This document shows positions 42,334 through 50,695 of a DNA stretch of 64,000 bases, piece after piece. The notes under the pieces were generated by a model. That model saw only the letters and a list, made by a program, of their open reading frames with translations. It was not told where the DNA came from and ran no database searches. The stretch comes from Georgenia thermotolerans (GTDB lineage Bacteria > Actinomycetota > Actinomycetes > Actinomycetales > Actinomycetaceae), in contig NZ_VUKF01000008.1 of NCBI RefSeq assembly GCF_009193185.1, positions 62,001 through 126,000 on the forward strand, written 5' to 3'. The stretch's first letter is position 1, and each line of letters begins with the position of its first letter. The translations under genes and the position numbers were made by a program.

Positions 42334-43176
42334 ATGAGCGCAGGCGACGGCGCGCCCCGCCAGAACCCCGGCGCGGGCGCCGACCTCACCACCGAGACCG
42401 CCCGCGCGTCGGAGACGATCCGCTCCCTCGAGCGCGGGCTGACCGTCATGCGCATCTTCGACGCCGAGCACCCGCGGCTGACCCTCAGTGAGGCCGCGGT
42501 GCGCTCCGGGCTGCCGCGCGCCGGGGCGCGCCGGGCGCTGAACACCCTCGTCGAGCTCGGCTACGCCGGGCAGGCGGGCCGCGAGTTCTACCTGCGGCCC
42601 AAGGTCCTCGAGCTCGGCTTCGAGCAGCTCGCCGACGTCACCCTCGCCGAGGTCATCGCCCCGCACCTGCAGGCCCTGTCCGAGCGGGTGGGGGAGTCCG
42701 CGTCGGCCTCCGTGCTCGACGCGGGGCAGATCGTCTACATCGCCCGGGTGGCCACCCGCCGCATCATGCGCGTGCGCATCCGCACCGGCACCCGCTTCCC
42801 CGCGGAGTCGACGTCCATGGGGCGGGTGCTCCTGGCGTCGCGGTCCGACGACTGGATCGCCGGGTTCGTCGCCTCGGTCCGTGTCGAGCGCCGCTCGGCC
42901 TACACCACCACCGACACCGGCCAGCTGCGCGCGATCCTCGACCAGACCCGCCGGCAGGGGTACGCGCTGGTCGACCAGGAGCTCGAGGAGGGGCTGCGGT
43001 CCCTCGCCGTGCCGGTGCGCGACGGGGACGGCGTCGTCGTCGCCGCCATCAACGTCGCGACGGCGGTGGTCCCCGGCCGCCCGGACGACCTCGTCGCCCG
43101 CGTTCTGCCCGAGCTGCGCCGAGCCGCGGCGGCGATCGAGGCCGATCTGCGCCCCCTGGGGCACCTCGAGGTCTGA
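42334..43176 (+). CDS. IclR-family regulator (PcaR/PobR type), copy 1
   Basis: A 280-residue regulator with an N-terminal winged helix (about 28-90: SLERGLTVMRIFDAEHPRLT, RSGLPRAGARRALNTLVELG) and a C-terminal effector domain (about 105-270: SASASVLDAGQIVYIARVAT, STSMGRVLLAS, LVDQELEEGLRSLAVPVRD). The pattern FYLRPKVLELG places it in the PcaR/PcaU/PobR branch, which responds to aromatic acids or beta-ketoadipate. It is clearly paralogous to the second IclR gene at 45929, also 280 residues. It sits where pcaHG would lie in a Rhodococcus-type cluster. Target genes are not proven. Confidence 0.88.
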   Translation: MSAGDGAPRQNPGAGADLTTETARASETIRSLERGLTVMRIFDAEHPRLTLSEAAVRSGLPRAGARRALNTLVELGYAGQAGREFYLRPKVLELGFEQLADVTLAEVIAPHLQALSERVGESASASVLDAGQIVYIARVATRRIMRVRIRTGTRFPAESTSMGRVLLASRSDDWIAGFVASVRVERRSAYTTTDTGQLRAILDQTRRQGYALVDQELEEGLRSLAVPVRDGDGVVVAAINVATAVVPGRPDDLVARVLPELRRAAAAIEADLRPLGHLEV

Positions 43177-43243
43177 GGGTCCCGCGCCGTGTCGCCCCGC
43201 GGGCCCGTCAGCGTGTCCGCCATCCGGCTCCTCTGTACGCCTG

Positions 43244-43258
43244 CCGAACAATCTTCGG
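43244..43258. promoter_or_regulatory. IclR-type operator upstream of pcaB
   Basis: CCGAA-N5-TTCGG is a perfect inverted repeat. It overlaps the -35/-10 interval of a probable pcaB promoter, with a CACAAT -10-like hexamer at 43260-43265. The half-site extended to CCGAACA recurs in the pcaI upstream region. Confidence 0.4.
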
Positions 43259-43346
43259 GCACAATGGGCCGGGGCGCCGTGTCGACGCGACGCCCGGGGG
43301 CGCCGGAGGGCGCCCCCGCAGGCCACCGACGGCGAGGGAGGCTGTC

Positions 43347-44702
43347 ATGTTCGACGCGGAGCTGTTCGGGGACACGGCCGACCACGGCGCCGCCCGGGCG
43401 GTGGACGACGCCGCCGTCGTCACCGCCATGGTGCGCGCCGAGGTGGCCCTGCTCCGCGCGCTGGAGACCTGCCGGCTCGTGCCGGCCGGTGACGACGGCC
43501 CGGCCGCCGCGCTGGAGCGGGCCACGGCCGACCTCGTCATCGACCCCGCGGATCTCGGGCTGCGCGCCCGCGGCGCGGGCAACGCCGTCGTCCCGCTCGT
43601 GAAGACCTTGCTCGCCGCGGTTCCCGAGGGGGCCCGGCCCTGGGTCCACTACGGCGCCACCAGCCAGGACATCGTCGACACGGCCCTCATGCTGCTCGCC
43701 CGCGACACCGCCGCCGCCGTCGCCGCGGACCTGCGCCGCGCCGCCCGCGCCGCGGCCGCGCTGGCCGACACGCACCGCGACACGGTCATGGCCGGGCGCA
43801 CCCTCGGCCAGGTCGCCGTGCCCACCACCTTCGGGCTCAAGGCCGCCGGCTGGGCGACCGGCCTGGCCGCGGCCGCGGCCGACGTGGAGCGGGTCGGCCG
43901 CGAGCGGCTCGCCGTCCAGCTCGCCGGCGCCGCCGGCACCCTCGCCGTCTACGGCGCCCAGGCCCCCGCCGTCGTCGCGGCCTTCGCGGCCGAGCTGGGC
44001 CTGGCGGCGCCCGCCGCGCCGTGGCACACCGAGCGCTCCCGGGTGCGCGAGCTCGCCGCCGCCCTGGCCGGGGCGGTCGCCGCGCCGGCCAAGATCGGCA
44101 CGGACGTCGCGCTGATGGCCATGTCCGAGGTCGGCGAGGCGAGCGAGGGCGGCGGCGTCGGGCACGGCGGGTCCTCGGCCATGCCCCACAAGCAGAACCC
44201 GGTCACCTCCGTCATGCTCCGCGCGGCCGCCGTGCGCGCCCCCGGGCTCCTCGGCACCGTCTTCGCCGCCGGCCTGCAGGAGCACGAGCGGGCCATGGGC
44301 CACTGGCACGCCGAGTGGCAGGCGCTGGAGGAGCTCATGACCCTCGCGCGCGGCTCCGCCCAGCGGGTCGCCGAGCTGCTCGACTCCCTCGCCGTCGACG
44401 CCGCCCGCATGACCGCCAACCTCGACGCCGCCCGCCCGTTCGTCATGGCCGAGGCCCTGGCCACCCGGCTCGGCCCGCACCTGGGCCGGGGCGAGGCGCA
44501 GCGGGTGGTCAAGGCCGCGCTCCAGGACGCCGACGCCCACCCCACCGACGAGCAGGTCCTCGACGCTCTCGCCCGGCAGAGCGCGCAGGCGGCCGACGTG
44601 CCCGCCGCCGCGCTCGACCCGCGCGCGGCCCTCGACGGTGCCGGCCCCCTCCTCGACCACGCCCTGCGCGCCCTCGCCGACGGCGCCCCGGGCACCGCCT
44701 AG
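43347..44702 (+). CDS. pcaB: 3-carboxy-cis,cis-muconate cycloisomerase
   Basis: PcaB converts 3-carboxymuconate, the ring-cleavage product of protocatechuate, to 4-carboxymuconolactone. The 451-residue protein belongs to the fumarase/aspartase superfamily, with WVHYGATSQDIVDTAL (about 99-114) and the signature GSSAMPHKQNP (about 275-285). GAGGGAGG stands 5 nt before the ATG. The product feeds directly into the C-terminal domain of the next gene, pcaL. Adenylosuccinate lyase is the main alternative within the superfamily; operon context and the PcaB-like C-terminal region favour PcaB. Confidence 0.93.
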   Translation: MFDAELFGDTADHGAARAVDDAAVVTAMVRAEVALLRALETCRLVPAGDDGPAAALERATADLVIDPADLGLRARGAGNAVVPLVKTLLAAVPEGARPWVHYGATSQDIVDTALMLLARDTAAAVAADLRRAARAAAALADTHRDTVMAGRTLGQVAVPTTFGLKAAGWATGLAAAAADVERVGRERLAVQLAGAAGTLAVYGAQAPAVVAAFAAELGLAAPAAPWHTERSRVRELAAALAGAVAAPAKIGTDVALMAMSEVGEASEGGGVGHGGSSAMPHKQNPVTSVMLRAAAVRAPGLLGTVFAAGLQEHERAMGHWHAEWQALEELMTLARGSAQRVAELLDSLAVDAARMTANLDAARPFVMAEALATRLGPHLGRGEAQRVVKAALQDADAHPTDEQVLDALARQSAQAADVPAAALDPRAALDGAGPLLDHALRALADGAPGTA

Positions 44703-44761
44703 CGGCATCCCCGCCGGCGCCCCGACCCGACCAGCCCACCGCCCATGAGGAAGGACCCTCC

Positions 44762-45928
44762 TTGGCCAGCACCACCACTCCCTACCTGCCCGCCTACGAG
44801 GTCAGCGGTCCCGCCGACGCGCCCGTCGTCGTCATGGGCTCGTCACTGGGCACCGACCGGCACATGTGGGACGCCCAGGTCCGGCTCCTCGAGCGGCGCT
44901 ACCGGGTGGTGCGCTACGAGCTGCGCGGCCACGGCCGCTCGGCCTCGCCGCGCACCGATGCGCCCACGACGATCGCCGACCTCGGCGAGGACGTCGTGCG
45001 GCTCATGGACCACCTCGGCATCGAGCGCGCCCACCAGGTGGGCCTGTCCATCGGCGGCATGATCGCCCTGTGGCTCGCCGAGCACCGCCCCGAGCGGGTG
45101 CACCGGGTCGCCGTGGTGTGCAGCGCCGCGTACCTGCCGCCGGCCGAGAAGTGGCTGACCCGCGCCGCCACCGTGCGCGAGCAGGGCATGGGCGCGATCT
45201 GGGACGGCGTCGTGGCGGGCTGGTTCACCGAGACCTTCGCCGACGACGCCGTCCGCGAGCGGATGCGCCAGACCTTCCTCGCCGTCGAGCCCGAGGGCTA
45301 CGCGCAGTGCTGCGAGGCCATCGCCGGCATGGACCTGCGCCCCGACCTCGCGCGCGTCGCCGGGCCGGTGCTGGTGCTGGCCGGGCGGCAGGACCCGGCG
45401 ACCCCGCCGTCGATGGGGGAGGAGGTCGTCGACGCCGTCCTCGCCGGCGGCGGCCAGGCCCGCCTCGAGCTCGTCGACGACGCCGCCCACATCGCCGCGG
45501 TGCAGCGCCCCGCCACCGTCACCCGCCTCCTGCTGGACCACCTCGACGCCGACCGGCCCGGCCACGCGGCCGGGATGCGGGTGCGCCGGGAGGTGCTCGG
45601 CGACGCCCACGTCGACCGCGCCCAGGAGAGCACCACCCCCCTGAACGCCGACTTCCAGGACTTCATCACCCGCTACGCCTGGGGCGACGTGTGGACCCGC
45701 CCGGGCCTGGACCGCCGGATGCGCAGCGCGATCACCCTGGCGCTGCTCATGACCCTCGGGCACGACGGCGAGTTCCAGATGCACGTGCGGGCGGCGCTGC
45801 GCAACGGCCTGACCGTCGACGAGATCCGCGAGGTGCTGCTGCACGTGGCGGTCTACTCCGGCGTGCCGGTGGCCAACCACGCCTACGCGCTGGCCACCGA
45901 GGTGCTGCGCGCCGAGGGGCTGGTCTGA
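44762..45928 (+). CDS. pcaL: PcaL: fused enol-lactonase and carboxymuconolactone decarboxylase
   Basis: The 388-residue protein joins two consecutive steps. Residues about 1-265 are an alpha/beta hydrolase (3-oxoadipate enol-lactonase, PcaD) with an HG-type loop MGSSLGTDRHMWD, nucleophile elbow GLSIGGM (Ser near 95) and a late His in DDAAHIAAV (near 241). Residues about 285-388 are a carboxymuconolactone decarboxylase (PcaC: DFQDFITRYAWGDVWTRPGL, LLHVAVYSGVPVANHAYALA). The PcaDC fusion is typical of actinobacteria. The start is a rare TTG, supported by GAGGAAGGA 6 nt upstream; a nearby ATG at 44745 is out of frame. Confidence 0.93.
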   Translation: MASTTTPYLPAYEVSGPADAPVVVMGSSLGTDRHMWDAQVRLLERRYRVVRYELRGHGRSASPRTDAPTTIADLGEDVVRLMDHLGIERAHQVGLSIGGMIALWLAEHRPERVHRVAVVCSAAYLPPAEKWLTRAATVREQGMGAIWDGVVAGWFTETFADDAVRERMRQTFLAVEPEGYAQCCEAIAGMDLRPDLARVAGPVLVLAGRQDPATPPSMGEEVVDAVLAGGGQARLELVDDAAHIAAVQRPATVTRLLLDHLDADRPGHAAGMRVRREVLGDAHVDRAQESTTPLNADFQDFITRYAWGDVWTRPGLDRRMRSAITLALLMTLGHDGEFQMHVRAALRNGLTVDEIREVLLHVAVYSGVPVANHAYALATEVLRAEGLV

Positions 45929-46771
45929 GTGGCCGACGAGCCGCTCGGGCCCGCCGCCGCGGCCGAGACGGGCGAGGCCGCCGGCGCCGGTGAGGAGGAC
46001 GCACCCGCCGAGGGCCTGCAGTCCCTCGCCCGCGGGCTCGCCGTCGTCCGCGCGCTGGCCGCCGCCGGCGAGCCGCGCACCCTGGCCCAGGTGGCCCAGG
46101 CCGCCGGGCTCAACCGCGCCGTCACCCGCCGGGTGCTGCTCACCCTCGTCGAGGTCGGCTACGTCCTGGCCCGCGGCCGCGAGTTCAGCCTGCGCCCGCG
46201 GGTGCTCGAGCTCGGGCAGGCCTACCGCAGCAGCCTGCGGCTGCCGGCCCTCGGGGAGGCGGCGATGGCGGAGCTCGTCGCCACCACCGGGCAGTCCTGC
46301 TCCATGGCGGTGCTCGACGGCGACGAGATCGTCTACGTCCAGCGGGTGCCCGGCTCGCGGATCATCGACGCCGTCATCCACGTCGGCACCCGGCTGCCGG
46401 CCCACGCCACGGCCATGGGCCGGGTGCTGCTCGCCGCCCTCGACGACACCGCGCTCGAGCCGGCGCTCGGGCCCGGGCGCCTCGCCGGGCTCACCGAGCG
46501 CACGGTCACCGACCCCGACGCGCTGCGCGCCGAGCTGGCCCGGGTGCGCGAGCGCGGGTACAGCCTCATCGAGCAGGAGTTCGAGCGGGGGCTGACCACG
46601 CTCGCCGCCCCCGTGCGGGACGCCGCCGGCGCGGTCGTGGCCGCGGTCAACCTGCCCCTGAGCAGCTACACCCTGCCCGACGGGAAGGTGCCCGAGGAGT
46701 ACGTCGACGCGCTGCTCGCGACGGCGCAGAAGATCACCGACGCGGCGGTGGCCACGGGCCTGCGCAGCTGA
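45929..46771 (+). CDS. pcaR: IclR-family regulator, PcaR-like, copy 2
   Basis: A 280-residue regulator with a winged helix (about 32-95: LQSLARGLAVVRALAAAGEP, AGLNRAVTRRVLLTLVEVG) and an effector domain (about 110-275: SCSMAVLDGDEIVYVQRVPG, HATAMGRVLLAAL, FERGLTTLAAPVRD). The GTG directly follows the pcaL stop with no gap, so it is co-translated with the pathway. The order pcaB-pcaL-pcaR matches Rhodococcus, which makes this the likelier true PcaR. A 30-residue acidic Ala/Gly/Glu head precedes the DNA-binding domain. Confidence 0.88.
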   Translation: MADEPLGPAAAAETGEAAGAGEEDAPAEGLQSLARGLAVVRALAAAGEPRTLAQVAQAAGLNRAVTRRVLLTLVEVGYVLARGREFSLRPRVLELGQAYRSSLRLPALGEAAMAELVATTGQSCSMAVLDGDEIVYVQRVPGSRIIDAVIHVGTRLPAHATAMGRVLLAALDDTALEPALGPGRLAGLTERTVTDPDALRAELARVRERGYSLIEQEFERGLTTLAAPVRDAAGAVVAAVNLPLSSYTLPDGKVPEEYVDALLATAQKITDAAVATGLRS

Positions 46772-46834
46772 CCGGGGGAGACTCCCGGCGACCAGGCTGC
46801 CGTTCTGCCTGTGACCACGGTGCCGGTCCGGACG

Positions 46835-46873
46835 ACGGCGGGGCGGGAGGTCATCGACCTCCCGCCCCGCCGT
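46835..46873. terminator. Strong bidirectional terminator in the pca cluster
   Basis: A perfect 17-bp stem, ACGGCGGGGCGGGAGGT (46835-46851) with ACCTCCCGCCCCGCCGT (46857-46873), and a 5-nt loop. It lies between the convergent pcaR and pcaF genes. Confidence 0.85.
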
Positions 46874-46900
46874 CCGCTTCGGGCTGGGTGCGTGCGGCGC

Positions 46901-48070
46901 TCAGGCCTCCAGCACGACCGCCAGGCCCTGGCCGACGCCGATGCAGATGGCGGCCACGCCGATGCCGCCGCCGCGGGCCTTGAGGGCGTGGGCGAGGTGG
47001 CCGATGATCCGCCCGCCGGAGGCACCGAGGGGGTGGCCGATGGCGATCGCGCCGCCGTCGACGTTGACCTTGGCCGGGTCGAGCTCGGGCCAGAGCCTGA
47101 GGCAGGCGAGCGACTGGGACGCGAAGGCCTCGTTCAGCTCGACGAGGTCGACGTCCTCCCACGTCTTGCCCGCCCGGCGCAGGGCGAAGTTGGCCGCCTC
47201 GACCGGGCCGATGCCGAACACCTGCGGCTCGACCGCCGAGACGCCGCGCGAGACGACGCGGGCCAGCGGCTCGCCGTCGAAGTCCTCCCCGGCGAGCAGC
47301 ACGGCGGAGGCGCCGTCGTTGAGCGGGGAGGCGTTGCCGGCGGTCACCGTGCCCGTCTCGGCGGGGCGGAAGGCGGGCTTGAGCTTGCCGAGGGCCTCCA
47401 GGGAGCTGTCCGGGCGGATGTTCTCGTCGCGGGCCAGGTCGACGCCGGGGACGGCGACGATCTCGTTGTCGTAGCGCCCGGCGTCCCAGGCCTCGGCGGC
47501 CAGCCGATGGCTGCGCAGGGCGAACTCGTCCTGCTCCTGGCGGGAGATGGCGTGCTGGTCGGCGAGGATCTCCGCGCCCTCACCCAGCGCGACCGTCCAC
47601 TCCTTCGGCATCTTCGGGTTGACCAGGCGCCAGCCCAGGGTGGTGGAGACCAGGGTCTGGTCACCGGCGGGGAAGGGCCGCTCGGTCTTGGGCAGCACCC
47701 ACGGCGCGCGGGACATCGACTCCACGCCGCCGGCGAGGATGACGTCGGCGTCGCCGGTCTCGATGGCGCGCGAGCCCTGGATGACGGCCTCGACGCCGGA
47801 GCCGCACAGCCGGTTGACCGTCACGCCGGGGACCGAGGTGGGCAGCCCGGCGAGCAGGGAGGACATCCGCGCGACGTCGCGGTTCTCCTCCCCGGCGCCG
47901 TTGGCGTTGCCGAAGATGACGTCGTCGATGCGCTCGGGGTCCAGCCCGGGGTTGCGCTCGAGCACGGCCTGGATCACGACGGCGCCGAGGTCGTCGGGGC
48001 GCACCCCGGCCAGGGCCTTGCCGTAGCGGCCGAACGGGGTGCGGACGGCGTCGTAGACGAACGCGGACAT
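46901..48070 (-). CDS. pcaF: 3-oxoadipyl-CoA thiolase
   Basis: PcaF cleaves 3-oxoadipyl-CoA with CoA into succinyl-CoA and acetyl-CoA, the last step of the pathway. The 389-residue thiolase shows the acylated Cys in NRLCGSGVEAV (about C88), the GGVESMSRAPWVLPK segment, NEAFASQSLACL, the catalytic His in IGHPLGASGGR (about 346), and the second Cys in CIGVGQG (about 375). General acetyl-CoA acetyltransferase is a close alternative; placement directly after pcaIJ favours PcaF. The ATG follows GGAGGAACCCC 11 bp after pcaJ. Confidence 0.93.
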   Translation of the reverse strand: MSAFVYDAVRTPFGRYGKALAGVRPDDLGAVVIQAVLERNPGLDPERIDDVIFGNANGAGEENRDVARMSSLLAGLPTSVPGVTVNRLCGSGVEAVIQGSRAIETGDADVILAGGVESMSRAPWVLPKTERPFPAGDQTLVSTTLGWRLVNPKMPKEWTVALGEGAEILADQHAISRQEQDEFALRSHRLAAEAWDAGRYDNEIVAVPGVDLARDENIRPDSSLEALGKLKPAFRPAETGTVTAGNASPLNDGASAVLLAGEDFDGEPLARVVSRGVSAVEPQVFGIGPVEAANFALRRAGKTWEDVDLVELNEAFASQSLACLRLWPELDPAKVNVDGGAIAIGHPLGASGGRIIGHLAHALKARGGGIGVAAICIGVGQGLAVVLEA

Positions 48071-48081
48071 GGGGTTCCTCC

Positions 48082-48738
48082 TCACCGCACCGGGGCGGAC
48101 TGGTCGATGAGCGCCAGGCCGGTGGTCTCGCGCAGGCTGTCGATGGTGTGCTCGCCGAAGATCTCCAGGACGGCGACGCCGTCGGGGGTGATGTCGAAGA
48201 CCGCGACGTCGGTGTAGACCCGGCTGACGCAGCCGATGCCGGTGAGCGGATAGGTGCATTGCTCGACGAGCTTGGACTCGCCCTTCTTAGTGAGCAGCTC
48301 CATCATCACGTAGGTCCGCTTCGCCCCGATGGCGAGGTCCATGGCGCCGCCGACGGCGGGGATGGCGTCGGGCCTGCCGGTGTGCCAGTTGGCGAGGTCG
48401 CCGGTGGCGGAGACCTGGAAGGCGCCGAGGACGCACAGGTCCAGGTGGCCCCCGCGCATCATGGCGAAGGAGTCGGCGTGGTGGAAGTAGGCGGCGCCGG
48501 GCAGCTCGGTGACGGGGATCTTGCCCGCGTTGATCAGGTCGGGGTCGATCTCGTCCCCGTGCGCCTCCGGGCCCATGCCGAGCATGCCGTTCTCGGTGTG
48601 CAGGGTGACGCGCCGCTCGGCCTCGAGGTAGTCCGAGACCTTGGTCGGCATGCCGATGCCGAGGTTGACGTAGGCGCCGACCGGGATGTCCCGGGCCAGG
48701 CGCTGCGCGATCTGGTCGCGGGTCAGCGGCTCGCTCAC
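48082..48738 (-). CDS. pcaJ: 3-oxoadipate CoA-transferase subunit B
   Basis: With PcaI this moves CoA from succinyl-CoA to 3-oxoadipate. The 218-residue beta subunit has VNLGIGMPTKVSDYL near the N-terminus, the catalytic Glu in TENGMLGMGP (about E50), and the GGHLDLCVLGAFQVS and GGAMDLA segments of family I CoA transferases. The GTG start overlaps the pcaI stop by 4 bases (GTGA). SCOT-type succinyl-CoA:acetoacetate transferase is the alternative; the pca setting decides. Confidence 0.93.
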   Translation of the reverse strand: MSEPLTRDQIAQRLARDIPVGAYVNLGIGMPTKVSDYLEAERRVTLHTENGMLGMGPEAHGDEIDPDLINAGKIPVTELPGAAYFHHADSFAMMRGGHLDLCVLGAFQVSATGDLANWHTGRPDAIPAVGGAMDLAIGAKRTYVMMELLTKKGESKLVEQCTYPLTGIGCVSRVYTDVAVFDITPDGVAVLEIFGEHTIDSLRETTGLALIDQSAPVR

Positions 48739-49424
48739 TGTCCGACCTCCTCCTGCACCGGCGCGGGCTCGACGCGCACGATGCGGTTGATATAGATGCC
48801 CGGGGTGACGACGTTCTCCGGGTCCAGCGCGCCGGTCTCGACGATCTCGCTGACCTGGGCGATGGTCGTGGTGGCCGCCGTCGCCATGATCGGCCCGAAG
48901 TTGCGGGCGGTCTTGCGGTAGACGAGGTTGCCGACCCGGTCCGCGCGCAGGGCCTTGATGAGGGCGTAGTCGGCGCGGATGGGGTACTCGAGGACGTAGT
49001 CGCGCCCGTCGATGCGGCGGGTCTCCTTGCCCTCGGCCAGCAGGGTGCCGAAGCCGGTGGGGGTGTAGAAGGCGCCGATGCCCGCGCCGGCGGCGCGGAT
49101 GCGCTCGGCGAGGTTGCCCTGGGGGACCACCTCGAGCTCGATCTCGCCGGCGAGGTACTTGGCGTCGAAGTGCCAGGAGTCCTTCTGCCGGGGGAAGGAG
49201 CAGATGATCTTGCGGACCCGGCCCAGGCGGATGAGCTCGGCCAGGCCGACGTCGCCGTTGCCGGCGTTGTTGTTCACGACGGTGAGGTCGGAGGCGCCCT
49301 GGGCGATGAGCGCGTCGATGAGCTCGACCGGCTGCCCGGCGGTCCCAAAGCCTCCGATCATGACGGTGGCCCCGTCCGGTATTCCCTCGACCGCCTGGGC
49401 GATGTCGTCGGTGATCTGCAGCAT
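48735..49424 (-). CDS. pcaI: 3-oxoadipate CoA-transferase subunit A
   Basis: The alpha subunit partner of PcaJ. The 229-residue protein begins LQITDDIAQAVEGIPDGATV (after Met) and continues with the family motif MIGGFGTAGQP, then NNNAGNGDVGLAEL, QGNLAERIRAAGAGIGAFYTP (quoted in part) and GTLLAEGKETR. The ATG at 49424 matches the family start. An ATG at 49445 would add seven residues (MKGWPAP) and place the start 2 bp from the operator-like palindrome, so it is less likely. First gene of the pcaI-pcaJ-pcaF operon. Confidence 0.92.
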   Translation of the reverse strand: MLQITDDIAQAVEGIPDGATVMIGGFGTAGQPVELIDALIAQGASDLTVVNNNAGNGDVGLAELIRLGRVRKIICSFPRQKDSWHFDAKYLAGEIELEVVPQGNLAERIRAAGAGIGAFYTPTGFGTLLAEGKETRRIDGRDYVLEYPIRADYALIKALRADRVGNLVYRKTARNFGPIMATAATTTIAQVSEIVETGALDPENVVTPGIYINRIVRVEPAPVQEEVGQ

Positions 49425-49446
49425 CGGTGCCGGCCACCCCTTCATG

Positions 49447-49482
49447 TGTTCGGTATGCGCACGACTGCGCGTGTAATGAACA
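49447..49482. promoter_or_regulatory. Operator-like imperfect palindrome upstream of pcaI
   Basis: Outer arms TGTTC and GAACA frame a 36-bp imperfect inverted repeat just upstream of pcaI. Read on the minus strand it contains ACCGAACA, related to the CCGAACA half-site at pcaB. It is a plausible binding site for one of the two IclR proteins. Confidence 0.4.
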
Positions 49483-49735
49483 GAATGATGGGTGGCGGCG
49501 GGCGGGGTGTCAAGGAAGCGGGCCGCGGGGCGGACGGCCACCTGCGCGCGGGGTGGGCGCCGTCCGGTGGTTCGCTGTCCGCCCCGCACTCAATGGCCAC
49601 CTGCGCGGGCTGCTGTTTGGGGCGAGCGCGAGCCGTTGCGGCACGCGCGGGTGTCGCAGCACCGCGCGTGACGCATTCACGCGCGCTCGCGTGTGGGCCG
49701 CGAGCACCCCCGGCCAGGCCCGAGACGGGCCCGCG
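49483..49735. other. Intergenic region between pcaI and the symporter gene
   Basis: No credible gene. It contains the 13-mer GGCCACCTGCGCG twice (49536 and 49595, 59 bp apart), a GGGGCGGAC/GTCCGCCCC inverted pair spanning 49527-49585, and a bulged hairpin CACGCGCGG.../...CCGCGCGTG at 49642-49670 that may terminate the minus-strand symporter transcript. Confidence 0.5.
49642..49670 (-). terminator. Possible terminator of the symporter transcript
   Basis: CACGCGCGG pairs with CCGCGCGTG plus a GTG/CAC extension with one bulged G. It lies 66 bp beyond the minus-strand stop at 49736. Confidence 0.4.
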
Positions 49736-50695
49736 TCAGCGGCGGCGGGCGAGGTGCCGGGCGAGCACGGCGCACACCACCAGCTGCAGCTGGTGGAAGA
49801 CGATGACCGGCACGGCCACGGTCGCGGCCGCGGCCGGCGAGAAGAGGACGGCCGCCATGGGCAGCCCGGTCGCCAGGGACTTCTTCGAGCCGCACATGAG
49901 CAGGGCGACGCGGTCGGCGAGGTCGAGCCGCAGCGCCGCCCCGCCGTACCAGTTGACCGCGAGGACGACGGCGAGGACGACGGCGCTGAGCACGAGCAGC
50001 GCCACGACCATCCCCCAGGTGACGCCGGCCCACACGCCCGCCGCCGTCGCCGAGGCCACCGCGCCGAGCACGACCAGCAGGATGGTGCCGCGATCGACGG
50101 TGCGGCTGATCCAGGGCCGGGCGCGCACCCACCGGCCGACGAACGGCTGCAGGAGCTGGCCGACGATGAACGGGACGAGCAGCTGCAGCAGCACGTCGCG
50201 CAGGCCACCCGTCCCGGTGCTGCCCGCGCGGCCCATGAGCCACAGCACGAGGAGCGGGGTGAGGAACATGCCCGCCACGTTGGAGACCGTGGCGGCGCAG
50301 ATCGCCCCGGCCACGTTGCCCCGGGCGATGGAGGTGAACGCGACCGAGGACTGCACGGTGGAGGGCAGCAGGGTGAGGTAGAGCAGGCCGGCCGCCAGCG
50401 CGGTGCCGAGCCAGGGCGCGGCGACGGCGTGGACCAGCAGCCCGATGGCCGGGAAGAGCACGTAGGTGGCGGCGAGGATCGCGCCCTGCAGGCGCACGTT
50501 GCGGAGCCCGGCGACCACCTCCGTGGTGGACAGCCGCATGCCGTAGACGAGGAAGAGGACGGTGACGGCGACGTCGCCGGCGCCCGAGACGACGGCGAGC
50601 GCCGCCTGGGGGAGGGGGACGAGGAGGCCGAGGGCGAGGGTTACGAGGAGTGCTACGACGAAGGGGTCGATCCAGGTCCGCAGGAACCGCAGCAT
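49736..50695 (-). CDS. Bile acid:sodium symporter-like transporter (SBF_like family)
   Basis: A 319-residue membrane protein with nine or ten helices of the BASS/arsenite-permease fold, shown by VLFLVYGMRLSTTEVVAGL (about 46-64), LLPSTVQSSVAFTSIARGNV (about 109-128) with the conserved Ser/Asn crossover, and CGSKKSLATGLPMAAVLF near the C-terminus. The KKSLATGLP motif places it in the YfeH/SBF_like subgroup whose substrate is uncertain (organic anions, pantoate or bile-acid-like compounds). The ATG overlaps the stop of the YciI gene (TGATG), so the two are co-expressed. Proximity to the pca genes raises uptake of an aromatic or organic acid as a speculation. Confidence 0.85.
   Translation of the reverse strand: MLRFLRTWIDPFVVALLVTLALGLLVPLPQAALAVVSGAGDVAVTVLFLVYGMRLSTTEVVAGLRNVRLQGAILAATYVLFPAIGLLVHAVAAPWLGTALAAGLLYLTLLPSTVQSSVAFTSIARGNVAGAICAATVSNVAGMFLTPLLVLWLMGRAGSTGTGGLRDVLLQLLVPFIVGQLLQPFVGRWVRARPWISRTVDRGTILLVVLGAVASATAAGVWAGVTWGMVVALLVLSAVVLAVVLAVNWYGGAALRLDLADRVALLMCGSKKSLATGLPMAAVLFSPAAAATVAVPVIVFHQLQLVVCAVLARHLARRR

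Noticed and set aside
44745-44761. ATG at 44745 as the pcaL start
   Set aside because: It is out of frame with PcaL and would give a short unrelated peptide. The TTG at 44762 follows the strong GAGGAAGGA site and is in frame.
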